A DNA stretch of 64,000 nucleotides from Ktedonobacter sp. SOSP1-85 (GTDB lineage: Bacteria > Chloroflexota > Ktedonobacteria > Ktedonobacterales > Ktedonobacteraceae): contig NZ_BNJI01000002.1 of the NCBI RefSeq assembly GCF_016587415.1, positions 1,240,001-1,304,000 of the forward strand, written 5' to 3'. The notes under the pieces are model-generated. The model was not told the DNA's origin and did not search any database. It saw only the letters and a list, made by a program, of their open reading frames with translations. This document shows, in pieces, positions 16,619 through 25,424 of the stretch; position 1 is the first letter of the stretch; every line of letters starts with the position of its first letter. The translations under genes and the position numbers were made by a program.

Positions 16619-18218
16619 AATAGTCTAATCGCAAATGACAAAAACGTATGGTCACACTTTTAGATGAGGTTGGGATCACATAACGGATCTCAACCTCATC
16701 GCCGGTGACGACAACGCGGTCAATTAACAGTTCGATGAGTTGGCGTTTTTGTTCAAAAGTCGCCTCATTGATACCTTGTTGAACGCGCTGGCAGAACGCT
16801 TCAATCGATTGGACCATCCCGGCAAGTTGATCATGCTGCCCCACATTTGCTTCCAGCTGCCGCTTTTGTTCTGCGATTACAGACAAGCGTTGTTCCAATT
16901 CCAGCCTGCGCCTCTTGTATTCTTCGAGTTGCAGGACATTCGCCAGATAGGCGTCTGTTAAACGTTCCATCTGCTGTTCCAGGCTCACCCGCGCTTTCCG
17001 CAGATTCTCTCGTCGTGCTTGCAATTCTTGAGGCAGCCACAGCCCGCCTTGAGCACGGTAGAGTGCAGTCGCAATGGTGTCCGAGTGGGTCAGCATCTCA
17101 TACACATCCTGCCAGACGAGTTCATCGAGCTGTTCAACGGGGATCGAACGAGCTGGACATTTCTCATCGCGACGAGAAATGATCCCATGACTCTTGCCGT
17201 GACACACGTAGTATGCGTAGCCTCCTCGGCTGCTTCGACCAACGCAGCCGAGCCGACAGGTGCCACAGCTGACCAGAGCGCGAAGCAAGTAGGGATAGGC
17301 GGTATTGTTGCGCCGGGCAAATTGCTGATTGCGGGCAAGTTTTGCCTGGACCAGATCAAACTGCTCCTGACTGATGATCGCTGGAACCTGCGTGACGGCG
17401 GTCCACTCCTCCTGAGTCGTTTGGGTATGGCCTCCGCGACCTCGTCCAATGGGAACCAGTGCTGAGTGACGCCCACGTGCTTCAGTGGGGCGACTGCGCC
17501 CAATGTAAACGGTTCCCGTGTAGACAGGATTGGTGAAAATCCCTCGAATGGTTGCCTGGTTCCACCGCGTTTTCCCACCAGGGCTAGAGATGCCCAGATC
17601 TATGAGGTGTTGGGTCACGGACTTTAAGCTTCTTCCCTCTTGGAGATAGATCGTGAACAGCTCTGCCACGACAGCTGCTTCTGCTGGTTCAAGGCGGACC
17701 CCTGCCGGATCACGAGGATGAGCCGGATCAACGCGATAGCCATAAGGAGCATGAGTCCAGGGAAGGAGTCCACCTGCCAGATACTTCTGACGTCGACCAC
17801 GTCTCATCCGCTCTGCGATCAGGCTGCGTTCATACTCGGAAACAGCTCCGCGGATTTGAAGCAGGAGTTGATCATGGGGATCATGGCTCATGGGTCGATC
17901 AACGAACTCCACCTGACACCCACCGTGCTCAAATTCTTCAATGAGTAACATCTGATGAACGTAATTGCGAGCAAGTCGATCAGGGGCAGTGATGACCACC
18001 CGATCAAACATCGAGCGGCTTACCTGTTCTCGCAGTCGATCAAGGCCTGGTCGACGCAGCTTTGCCCCGCTGTAGCCGTCATCACGAAAAATGTGTTCCT
18101 TTTGCCATGACCATCCTTGAGCTTCATGATACTTCCGTAAGCTGTCGAGTTGTTGTTCGATGGTCTGTGTTTGTGCTTGTCGTTGCGTCGAAACGCGAAC
18201 GTAGACTGCGATCTTCAT
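16455..18218 (-). CDS. Large serine recombinase (integrase/transposase type)
   Basis: This is a site-specific recombinase with an N-terminal resolvase domain (MKIAVYVRVSTQRQ, nucleophile Ser10; APDRLARNY; EYERSLIAERMRRG). A recombinase domain follows (GISSPGGKTRWNQATIRGIFTNPVYTG), then a zinc ribbon (CGTCRLGC...CHGK...CPAR), a coiled coil near residues 420-520, and the tail VEIRYVIPTSSK...RFCHLRLDYF. The ATG at 18218 has AGGAG upstream. The tail reaches the element end at about 16620, and the frame continues antisense into the split ISAs1 transposase until a stop at 16455. The last roughly 55 residues are therefore host-derived. It probably mobilises the 16613-20961 element. Confidence 0.85.
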   Translation of the reverse strand: MKIAVYVRVSTQRQAQTQTIEQQLDSLRKYHEAQGWSWQKEHIFRDDGYSGAKLRRPGLDRLREQVSRSMFDRVVITAPDRLARNYVHQMLLIEEFEHGGCQVEFVDRPMSHDPHDQLLLQIRGAVSEYERSLIAERMRRGRRQKYLAGGLLPWTHAPYGYRVDPAHPRDPAGVRLEPAEAAVVAELFTIYLQEGRSLKSVTQHLIDLGISSPGGKTRWNQATIRGIFTNPVYTGTVYIGRSRPTEARGRHSALVPIGRGRGGHTQTTQEEWTAVTQVPAIISQEQFDLVQAKLARNQQFARRNNTAYPYLLRALVSCGTCRLGCVGRSSRGGYAYYVCHGKSHGIISRRDEKCPARSIPVEQLDELVWQDVYEMLTHSDTIATALYRAQGGLWLPQELQARRENLRKARVSLEQQMERLTDAYLANVLQLEEYKRRRLELEQRLSVIAEQKRQLEANVGQHDQLAGMVQSIEAFCQRVQQGINEATFEQKRQLIELLIDRVVVTGDEVEIRYVIPTSSKSVTIRFCHLRLDYFNAPMLSNKCQEAFGGRHRGRQTCDSILNLLLHLPQRVDSLSFELEDLRETRPL

Positions 18219-18369
18219 CGTGATTCTCCTGTTGTCTCGGCTCCTGGACGCAATGGGGCAATGATGCTGCACTTCCCTGGAGAAGCTGTTGGTAGGCCCG
18301 ATCCCACCTCTGCGGGGCGCCAGGAACCTCAATGGTCGAGCGCCGAATCTTCCATTGTCGTTCGTTCAT
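18124..18369 (-). CDS. Small ORF upstream of the serine recombinase
   Basis: This 81-codon ORF begins MNERQWKIRRSTIEVPGAPQRWDRAYQQLLQ, with an AAGGTAG-like ribosome site, and overlaps the recombinase start by about 95 bp in another frame. Only its first half, outside the overlap, looks protein-like. The position suggests a co-transcribed accessory protein; function is unknown and the coding status is uncertain. Confidence 0.35.
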   Translation of the reverse strand: MNERQWKIRRSTIEVPGAPQRWDRAYQQLLQGSAASLPHCVQEPRQQENHDEDRSLRSRFDATTSTNTDHRTTTRQLTEVS

Positions 18370-18498
18370 GGCTTTCTACCTTTAGGCAACCGAGAACGCA
18401 GGTTGCCTCTCAAGGAGAGTATCTCTCACGTGGGAAGCCTCCTCGTGCTGACTTCTGGGGCAGATATCTTATTCGACTCAGGCAAAATTGTCGGGTAG

Positions 18499-18522
18499 CC
18501 GGAAGGCCTCACAGCTCTCCGG
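18499..18522 (-). ncRNA. Group II intron domain VI hairpin
   Basis: On the minus strand CCGGAGAGC...GCCTTCCGG can fold into the domain VI stem, just upstream of the terminal CTACCCGAC. It supplies the branch-point region. Confidence 0.55.
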
Positions 18523-18530
18523 CCCCCTCA

Positions 18531-18564
18531 GAACCGTGCTTGCGCCTCTCAACGCACACGGCTC
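18531..18564 (-). ncRNA. Group II intron domain V (catalytic hairpin)
   Basis: The 34-nt minus-strand segment begins GAGCCGTGTGCG and ends GCACGGTTC, forming the conserved domain V helix with the AGC catalytic triad. It is followed by GAGGGGG and domain VI. Confidence 0.8.
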
Positions 18565-18571
18565 AAGCGCA

Positions 18572-20350
18572 TCACGAACAACACGGCTCTTTTTCCTCTT
18601 TGCGCTTTGCTCGGGAAGCAGTTTTGCGTTCTTCTGCTAAGAATCCTTGCTTGTTGCATTCCTGGCAGTCATTTACTGCTTGTTTCGATGCGGCATGAAT
18701 ATGCTGATGACAGAGGAGATGAACCAGAACAAGATTACTGTAGCTATTCTTTCCACCCTGAGCACGGGCATGGAGATGGTGAACCTGAAGTTCTTCCTCA
18801 TTGAAAAGGGATTCTCCACACTGCGGGCATTGACCATGCTGCCTCTTCGCGAGTTTCTGCTTGGAAAATGTCAGGTCTTTGGCTTTCGCGGCCTGCCGTT
18901 CCATCCAGTAGCTCTTGAGGCTGGGATCGTCCGGTGAGGCTGTTCCTTTGACCAGCGTATGGCGTTCAATCGGAAACCAGCTGAATTTGAGCAGATAGGC
19001 TCCTGTTTGTTTGTCTCCAAACACCCATGAGTCCTTTCTTTCCAGATGCAGTTGGCCCCAATATCGTTGGTGTCGCCAGCTCTGAGCTTTCCGGGGATGG
19101 GCGTGCCTGGTGTAGTGGTCCTCTTTCTGATACATCCATTTATCCAGGCTACTAAAGGTTTCTTTTGCTACAGCAATGCGAAAGTAGTTCGCCCAGCCTC
19201 GGATCACGGGATTGAGTTTTCCCACGACCGCCTGGACGTTGGTCCCCTGGGCTTTTTCCCAAAGACTTTTGAGTTTCTTTCGCACCTGTTGAACTGATTC
19301 TTTGCTGGGTTTGATGAGGAGTTTCCATCCCGTTCGCGAGGTATGCGGCGTTGGATACAGGCGAACGTTGAAGCCAAGGAAGTCAAATCCTTCGGTCAGG
19401 TGAACAATTCGTGTCTTTTCTTCGGAGAGAGTCAAGCCACGTTCCTTCAACCAGTCTGTCAGGATGCCCTGCGCACGCTCGGCATCTTTCCTGGTTTCAC
19501 AGAAACAGACGAAATCATCGGCATATCTTACTACTGCTCGTTTCCCGATGAGCTCTCCGCGACAGTTGTACTTGATGTTGAGGGCTGTTTCCATCCCATG
19601 AAGCGCGACGTTAAGCAGCAGGGGGGAAACAACACCGCCTTGAGGTGTACCTTGCTCCGTTGCATGGAGGACCTCTTTTTCAATATATCCTGCTTTCAGC
19701 CATTGCTTTATCAGTTCCTTTCCAGGGACCGGGCCAATGGTTTTCAGGAGATATTCGTGGGAGATTGCGTCAAATGCCCCTTTTATATCAGCATCAAGTA
19801 TCCACTTCTTGGTTTTATTGGGTCGAGCCAGTCCGTAGATCTTTTCAAGAGCATCGTGACAGCTTCGACCTGGGCGAAACCCATAGCTCGCGCCCTCAAA
19901 CTTGGCTTCCCAAGCTGGTTCAAGGGCGTTTTTGACCATTGCCTGAAGGCAGCGATCCATCACCACGGGTATCCCTAATGGCCTAGACGTGTTATTCGCC
20001 TTTGGGATGTAGATCCGCCGTGTTGGTTTTGCTTTCCAACAGGAGTACTGTGCGAGCAGATCGACCATTCTCCCTCTGGCTGCTGGTGTTTTGATGACCA
20101 GCTTGTCTACCCCAGGAGTGTTTTTCCCCGCGTTCATCTGCGTAACTCGCCGGACACTTATCAGCCGGTTCGAGTAGCTTTTCAGCATGAGTTTTTGGAG
20201 CGAGCGGGCCTTCTTCAGGTTTCCCTCTTGTGTTGCCCGAAAGATACGTTGCCTCAGGTTACGAACAGCCCGATTGGCTTTGCGCCAGTCAATAGCGTTC
20301 CAGTCGGTCTGCTTCTCGGTTCCGTTTGCTAAGCGTGTGTCTGCTTGCAT
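18572..20350 (-). CDS. ltrA: Group II intron reverse transcriptase/maturase with HNH endonuclease
   Basis: This 592-residue intron-encoded protein drives splicing and retrohoming. The reverse-transcriptase region has RRIYIPKANNTSRPLGIPVVMDR, ASYGFRPGRSCHDAL, TPQGGVVSPLL and the active-site VRYADDFVCF. A maturase (X) domain follows (VVGKLNPVIRGWANYFR), then a C-terminal HNH module with CPQCGESLFNEEELQVHHLHARAQGG and CHQHIH. All core catalytic residues appear intact. AAGGGAAAAG precedes the ATG. It lies inside the intron, and its 3' end overlaps the start of the domain IV/V region. Confidence 0.92.
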   Translation of the reverse strand: MQADTRLANGTEKQTDWNAIDWRKANRAVRNLRQRIFRATQEGNLKKARSLQKLMLKSYSNRLISVRRVTQMNAGKNTPGVDKLVIKTPAARGRMVDLLAQYSCWKAKPTRRIYIPKANNTSRPLGIPVVMDRCLQAMVKNALEPAWEAKFEGASYGFRPGRSCHDALEKIYGLARPNKTKKWILDADIKGAFDAISHEYLLKTIGPVPGKELIKQWLKAGYIEKEVLHATEQGTPQGGVVSPLLLNVALHGMETALNIKYNCRGELIGKRAVVRYADDFVCFCETRKDAERAQGILTDWLKERGLTLSEEKTRIVHLTEGFDFLGFNVRLYPTPHTSRTGWKLLIKPSKESVQQVRKKLKSLWEKAQGTNVQAVVGKLNPVIRGWANYFRIAVAKETFSSLDKWMYQKEDHYTRHAHPRKAQSWRHQRYWGQLHLERKDSWVFGDKQTGAYLLKFSWFPIERHTLVKGTASPDDPSLKSYWMERQAAKAKDLTFSKQKLAKRQHGQCPQCGESLFNEEELQVHHLHARAQGGKNSYSNLVLVHLLCHQHIHAASKQAVNDCQECNKQGFLAEERKTASRAKRKEEKEPCCS

Positions 20351-20956
20351 CTAACTTTTCCCTTGATGAGTTCCTTCGCACCGTTCTTTGGGTGATGTAC
20401 CAGGATCACGTCAGCCGCCTTTCGGCGTGGGTATCTTCGTTGTCGACCCTATCTGCCCAGTTATGCATTCCTGTTGCCTTTCGGCGAGCAGCCTTCGCTT
20501 CTTGATCCTTCCTGTTCCCATTAAGGCGTTCGGCGTCCCTTGCGGTTGGCTTACTCAAGAGCGTGATGGGCTCTTGAGACCTTATTGGGGTTTCCACGTT
20601 CTGTACAGTTGAGATGCGATCGGGGTGGGCGTCTCCTATACTGCGGGGAGTGGGTGTCCTCAAAGCCGTTTGACAGCACGGCTCTCCAATATTCCCATCA
20701 TCACCGTATCAACCACTTTCGATGACCTCACATAACGCAGCCTCATCAGAGATTCATTCGCATTCGCCCGTCCGGTCTTCCCCTAGCCCGGTTACTTCTT
20801 GTGGTTGAAGTTTCCTTAGGCATTCTCCCTCGCTTTCCACCTCACTGTTACCAGTGACGCAGAGAGGGGTGGAGACTGGCATGGACACCTGCCTGGAGAC
20901 TTTCGTCTCACTCATTCCGTACAACTTCGTGTCGCACTGTCATTTGTGATTGTACC

Positions 20957-21163
20957 ATTGAGAATGGCTTACATTATCGCCGAGACCAGACCTTTCAAGA
21001 AGATCATTCTCAGCTGCGAATGGGCCATGCCCCTCATGTGCTCGCTTTACTCAACAACACGGCCATTGGCTTGATGGCTCGTCGGGGCGAAACCAATCTG
21101 CCCCATGCACAACGAACGTTTAGCTATCAGTTCGACAAAGCGTTGGCACACATGGCCGCATGA
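20957..21163 (+). pseudogene. ISAs1-family transposase, 3' part (interrupted)
   Basis: The 68 codons read IENGLHYRRDQTFQEDHSQ and then GHAPHVLALLNNTAIGLMARRGETNLPHAQRTF, the C-terminus of the ISAs1 transposase begun at 15630. The frame matches exactly across the inserted element, with the shared CATTGA as the junction. Confidence 0.85.
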
Positions 21164-21193
21164 GAGCGACTGATGAACTTTGCAACAGCCCTG

Positions 21194-21203
21194 CTCGATG
21201 AAT
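21194..21203. repeat. Right target-site duplication of the ISAs1 element
   Basis: CTCGATGAAT, an identical copy of 15509-15518. Confidence 0.85.
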
Positions 21204-21247
21204 AGACAGCTATAGACAAATGTGGTCATGTATGCTATAATCATGAG

Positions 21248-21859
21248 ATGAAGTTGATCGTTTATGCGAAACAACAAGGCATTAGCTACCGAACCGCCTG
21301 GAGGTGGTACAAGGCAGGCAAGATCGCCGGGCACCAAATGGATACGGGCACTATTCTGGTGACAGAATCAGTGCCCGTGAAAGAACGGCCTGCCCTTCCC
21401 AAAGTGGCGGTGTACACACGGGTGTCCTCAGCCGAAAACACGTCAAACCTGGACAGCCAGGCGGAACGGTTGGTAGCCTACTGTACGGCGCGAGGCTATC
21501 AGGTGAGCAAGGTGGTCAAAGAAATCGGTTCTGGGGTCAATGACAATCGGCCCAAGTTTCTGGCGTTGCTGGCTGATCCAAGCATCAGGCGCATCGTGAT
21601 TGAACACAAGGATCGTGGCACGCGCTTTGGCTTTCGCTACATCGAAACGTTGCTCAAAACCTATGGGCGCGAGATTGAAGTGGTCAATCAAGCAGAGAGT
21701 GGCACCGAAGATTTGCTGGCTGACCTCACCAGCATCATTTATTCGTTCTGCGCTCGATTGTATGGGCAACGCCGGGCAAAGCGCAAAACGGAAAAAATTG
21801 TGCAAGAATTGGAGCAGGGAAGCTATGAAGAAGCGCAAGAAGCCCCCCAAGAAGGGTGA
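21248..21859 (+). CDS. tnpA: IS607-family serine transposase TnpA
   Basis: This small serine recombinase of 203 residues has an N-terminal MerR-like helix-turn-helix (KQQGISYRTAWRWYKAGKIAG). A resolvase catalytic domain follows (VAVYTRVSSAENTSNLDSQAERL, nucleophile in RVSS; IVIEHKDRGTRFGFRY). It overlaps the tnpB start at 21825 by 35 bp, the normal IS607 arrangement. An ISAs1 element inserted just upstream and may have separated it from its left end or promoter. Confidence 0.9.
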   Translation: MKLIVYAKQQGISYRTAWRWYKAGKIAGHQMDTGTILVTESVPVKERPALPKVAVYTRVSSAENTSNLDSQAERLVAYCTARGYQVSKVVKEIGSGVNDNRPKFLALLADPSIRRIVIEHKDRGTRFGFRYIETLLKTYGREIEVVNQAESGTEDLLADLTSIIYSFCARLYGQRRAKRKTEKIVQELEQGSYEEAQEAPQEG

Positions 21860-23241
21860 GCCGCGTACCATCACGCGTGCAATCACCCATATTGGATTAG
21901 AACGGGCAAATCCAGGCAAACTCGCTGCCCTGGACGAACTGGCCGAGGTCTATCTTGCGTTGATGCAGCAGTATGTGACTCTGTTTTGCGATGAGGAACT
22001 CCCCAACGGCTTTCGCGCTCCTTGCTTTCCGACCGCTCTCTCTGAGCGATGGCAGCGCGTCGCGATCCAACAGGCGGCAGGCATCGCCCGCGTCCTGGCG
22101 GACCAATCGCGCCAACGCCTATCAAGCGTATCTGGACGCGTTGGCTGAGTATCAGAAACAACGGGAAGAAGGCACGCTCAAAGCAGAAGCAAAGGAACCG
22201 CAATGGCGGGAGTGGAACATTCCGACGTTGCGCCAACCCTGCATTCAAGCCAATGTCAATGTGGTCCAATTGGAAGCAGCCACCGATTCGACCGTGGATT
22301 ACTGGCTCAAGGTTTCGACCCTGACGTTCAGAAAGCAGCTCCTCATTCCGGTTGTGCTTGCTAACTACCACAAAATACAGCTCACTGATCCTCACACGGG
22401 CAAGCGTCGGAAGATCAATAGGAGTGTGGCCCTTAATAAACGAGCGGGGGCGTGGTGGTTGACCCTGACCTATGACGAAGAAATCCTGCCAGAGACCACG
22501 AACGAAGCGCCGGTCATTGGCATTGACGTCGGTATCGCCAATTTCATCACCACCTCCGATGGCGAACAGTACGGCTCGTTCAATGGGCGGATGAAAGAAC
22601 GGAATCGGCAGGATCGCGAAAAACGACGGCGCAAGGCGAAACTGCGAGCCTGCTTGAAAAAGAATGGCGTCCCCAAGGAGAAACTCCCCTCCACCACCAG
22701 TCGCACAGGACAGAGGCTCATCCGGCATATCAAGCAATCGATCAATCGAACCGTCAACCTCTGTTTTGAAGAACACGAAGGATGTCAGTTTGCCTACGAA
22801 CAATTATCAGTGCCCTCGATGCGCTTCAAAGCCCGCGCCATGAACGCGTACCTGCGTGCCTCCAACCTCGCGCATATTCCAGCGCAACTTGAGTGGAATG
22901 CCACCAAACGCAGTGTCACCGCCACAAAGGTTAAGAGCGGCTATTCGTCGCAAGAGTGCCACGTGTGCCACTACGTAGACCGCAAAAATCGCCCCAATCA
23001 GCAGACGTTCTGTTGCCGGGTTTGCGGTCACACGACCCACGCAGACACCAACGCCGCGCAGAATATTGCGTCGCGGCTTGGCGACCGGGAGTTGCGTGCC
23101 TGCCAGGACCGGCACCAAATCAAAGCACTGCTCCTCTTGCGGCATGAGCAGTGGAAGCAAGAATTCCGGTTCCTCGTAGTGGAACCGCCCGTCCAGTTGG
23201 ATCTTTGGGCGTGCTCAGAGATGTCAACGGACGTAGGTTAA
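21825..23241 (+). pseudogene. tnpB: IS607-associated TnpB, frameshifted near the N-terminus
   Basis: This RNA-guided nuclease starts at the ATG at 21825 (MKKRKKPPKKGEPRTITRA) and is broken near 22090, where an extra G separates GIAR from SWRTNRANAYQ. From there the frame is open to 23241. The RuvC residues are all present: GIDVGIANFITT, CQFAYEQLSVPSMRF and HADTNAAQNIASR, with the zinc ribbon CHVC...CRVCG. A single deletion would restore about 470 residues. The element (tnpA plus tnpB) is otherwise complete. Confidence 0.8.
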
Positions 23242-23319
23242 GGCGAGTTGTGTAGGCAGGGAATACCTGTCCATACAATGAGCAACTATCTCCCACGGCT
23301 TTCGTTTTCTCTGCTGAGA

Positions 23320-24012
23320 TTAGAAAGAATGAGGAGGAATGAGACCATGCTGAAGAGCATGGGCAACTGCCTGAGCACGGGAGTCCACGTTGAGCTTCAT
23401 ATAAATAGTGCTCAAATGAGCACGCACCGTGCGTTCGGCGACTCCCAGTCGCAGGGCAATCTCTTTATTGCGTTCTCCTTGCACAAGACCTGTCAGCACC
23501 TCCACCTCACGCTCCGTCAGATCTGTTTCTTTGCGGGAAGATGGGATCGCCGAGAGAGAAGGTGAAGAGACACCATGAGATGCATACGAAAGAATACGAC
23601 TCATAATCTCTGGCTGGACCGTCATCTCGTTGCGCGCTGCGGCATGAATGGCCCGAAACAGGGTTGCTCGATCCGTCTCTTTGAGCAAGTACCCGCAGGC
23701 CCCCATTTGTAAGCCTCGTATCATGAGATCATCTTCGTTATAGGTCGTCAAAATCAAAACGGCAATATGCGGCCAGTCGGCACGAATACGTTTGATGGTT
23801 TCCAATCCATCCATGCCCGGCATCCGTAAATCCATCAGGACCACATCGGGTTGTTCTCTGCCCACCACCTGGAGGGCGGCGGCACCATCTCCTGCATCAC
23901 CAACCAGGACAAACCCCTCATCGGCCTCTTCCAACATAAAACGTAGCCCCTCACGCACAATGAGGTGGTCATCAACGACGACAATCCGAATGGTTGGGTG
24001 TTCTTCTCTCAT
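23320..24012 (-). CDS. NarL/LuxR-family response regulator
   Basis: This 230-residue two-component regulator has a receiver domain with the acidic pocket in RIVVVDDHLIVREGL, the phosphoacceptor Asp in PDVVLMDLRMPGMDGLE, and the Thr/Lys switch (ILTTYNEDD, GYLLKETD). The C-terminal LuxR helix-turn-helix is LTEREVEVLTGLVQGERNKEIALRLGVAERTVRAHLSTIYMKL. Its ATG overlaps the kinase stop by one base (TGATG), so the two are co-translated. Confidence 0.92.
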   Translation of the reverse strand: MREEHPTIRIVVVDDHLIVREGLRFMLEEADEGFVLVGDAGDGAAALQVVGREQPDVVLMDLRMPGMDGLETIKRIRADWPHIAVLILTTYNEDDLMIRGLQMGACGYLLKETDRATLFRAIHAAARNEMTVQPEIMSRILSYASHGVSSPSLSAIPSSRKETDLTEREVEVLTGLVQGERNKEIALRLGVAERTVRAHLSTIYMKLNVDSRAQAVAHALQHGLIPPHSF

Positions 24013-25424
24013 CAGAGAACCTCTCCTCTCGTCTGCGTGGGAAGGTGCAAGCGAAGAATTGTTCCTTGCCCTGGAGCACTCTCAATCGTCAGGTGGCCTC
24101 CACAAAGATGAGCACGCTCACGCAACCCCAGAAGGCCATAGTGACCTTGTAGCGTGGCGAGGGCAGCGCTCTCAAAGCCTCTCCCGTCATCACCTATTTC
24201 AATGATCAGGAAGTCCTCTTGGAACTGAGCGCAAATGTGCACCTGTTGTGCCTGGGAATGACGGGCGGCATTGGTTAGTCCTTCCGTGATGGCACGCAGC
24301 ACATGCTCACAGAGAGCACAAGGTGTCTGTGCAAGCGCTGCAATGTCAGCGACGCACGCGATGGATGTGCTCTCTCTAAAACGATCGATCTCTTTGTGTA
24401 GCGCCTGGAGTAGATCTTGAGGGCCGAGCGCATTGGCACGCAGATCATCGATGGCGGTACGGGCCTCCGCCAGGGTTGCCCGTGCGCGAGACATGGCCTG
24501 CTGGGCCAGTTCGCGAGCGCGCTCATGCCGCTTTTTCTCCAGATGTTGATCGATACGCTCCAATTGCAATGTCAGCCCCACCAAATCCTGTGCCAGCGTA
24601 TCGTGTAACTCGCGCGCCAGGCGCTGCCGCTCGTTCACCAGGGTCAGTTCTTCCATGCGCATCGCAAAGGCAGCCAGTTGGAGATGAGCCGCTTCCAACC
24701 GACTGCGAGCATGGGCCTGTTGAATCAAAAGCAGAATCCACCCGATAAGAAAGACCACCAGGAGCAAAACGGACTCAAGCGTCATCCAGATGGTCATTTG
24801 CAGTATCTGGATGATGGCCGTTGCAAGAAAGAGGGCAAGAAAGCAGGCAACAATGATCACGATGTGCCTGATCTGTTTGAGCACATTCAGAGCTTCAATG
24901 ACCAGAACCAAATAGAACCCAAGTGTGATGATCAGGTCGGACCATATGAGGCTCATGGTAAAAACACATACGGCCTGGAAGAGAAAATAGAGCCAGGACC
25001 AGCGCTGCGGGAATCTGTCTGAAAGGCACAGATAGTGAAGCAGGAAATGCAAGACCATCAACAGCAAAAAGATCACATTCAGAGGAGCAGAGAGATGCCC
25101 AAAATGTGGCGACGGGAGTGGACCTGATGACGGTGGGAGTAATGTACGTTGTGAAGAAGGGATAGAACTGGTCATGATAATGGCAAAACTACTGAACGGA
25201 AGCTTGATCTGGTCTTCTAGAAGGATCCGCGCACACCCCCAGAAGGAAACAGCGCCCACCCACAAGAGGAGGAACCAGAGCAGAGAACGCCGATCCGATT
25301 CAGATGCAGAGAGATCCTTCAGAGAAAGATTCCCAGTGGATGTTCTCTGTTGCTCGCTCTTGCCTCGTCTGTGCTTCTCTGTGTCCATAGCGCCCCCCAA
25401 GACGTATCTGCGGTTAAAAGTCAT
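24012..25424 (-). CDS. NarL-type sensor histidine kinase
   Basis: This membrane sensor kinase has about five or six predicted transmembrane helices in residues 45-235. The HisKA_3 phosphoacceptor motif is NERQRLARELHDTLAQDLVGLTLQL (His in ELHD). The HATPase domain shows LTNAARHSQAQQVHI, EIGDDGRGF and YGLLGLRERAHLCGGHLTIES. No separate periplasmic sensor domain is seen, so sensing is probably within the membrane. An alternative start at 25388 (MDTEKHRRG), with a GGGGGG box before it, is possible. It forms an operon with the response regulator downstream. Confidence 0.9.
   Translation of the reverse strand: MTFNRRYVLGGAMDTEKHRRGKSEQQRTSTGNLSLKDLSASESDRRSLLWFLLLWVGAVSFWGCARILLEDQIKLPFSSFAIIMTSSIPSSQRTLLPPSSGPLPSPHFGHLSAPLNVIFLLLMVLHFLLHYLCLSDRFPQRWSWLYFLFQAVCVFTMSLIWSDLIITLGFYLVLVIEALNVLKQIRHIVIIVACFLALFLATAIIQILQMTIWMTLESVLLLVVFLIGWILLLIQQAHARSRLEAAHLQLAAFAMRMEELTLVNERQRLARELHDTLAQDLVGLTLQLERIDQHLEKKRHERARELAQQAMSRARATLAEARTAIDDLRANALGPQDLLQALHKEIDRFRESTSIACVADIAALAQTPCALCEHVLRAITEGLTNAARHSQAQQVHICAQFQEDFLIIEIGDDGRGFESAALATLQGHYGLLGLRERAHLCGGHLTIESAPGQGTILRLHLPTQTRGEVL

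Larger units (their letters stand above)
18490..20937 (-). mobile_element. Group II intron (IIB/CL-like) with LtrA-type protein
   Basis: On the minus strand the intron opens with GTGCGACACGAAGTTG at 20937 and ends in CTACCCGAC at 18490, the classic 5' and 3' boundaries. Between 20350 and 20937 lies about 590 nt of 5' structural RNA (domains I-III) with no gene. Domain V and VI sequences lie just before the 3' end. Flanking exons read AAATGACA before and AATTTTGCC after the intron. It sits about 20 bp from the right att site of the recombinase element, and splicing would restore that element's end. Confidence 0.85.
16613..20961. mobile_element. Serine-recombinase element carrying a group II intron
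   Basis: CATTGA occurs at both borders (16613-16618 and 20956-20961), where the ISAs1 transposase would otherwise read through. Just inside the borders are inverted half-sites, TCTAATCGCAAATGACA on the left and TACAATCACAAATGACA (reverse strand) on the right, 14 of 17 matching. This fits attL and attR of a serine recombinase. Contents: the recombinase, a small ORF and a group II intron. Without the intron the element would be about 1.9 kb. Confidence 0.75.
15519..21193 (+). mobile_element. ISAs1-family insertion sequence, interrupted by a second mobile element
   Basis: The terminal inverted repeats CAGGGCTGTTGCAAAGT (15519-15535 and, inverted, 21177-21193) match over 17 bp and are flanked by the 10-bp duplication CTCGATGAAT. 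Removing the 4343-bp insertion between the two CATTGA copies leaves a 1332-bp element, a normal size for ISAs1. It landed a few tens of bases upstream of an IS607 tnpA gene. Confidence 0.85.

Noticed and set aside
19343..19978. Long plus-strand ORF opposite the group II intron reverse transcriptase
   Set aside because: Antisense to a protein with all reverse-transcriptase motifs; no independent features.
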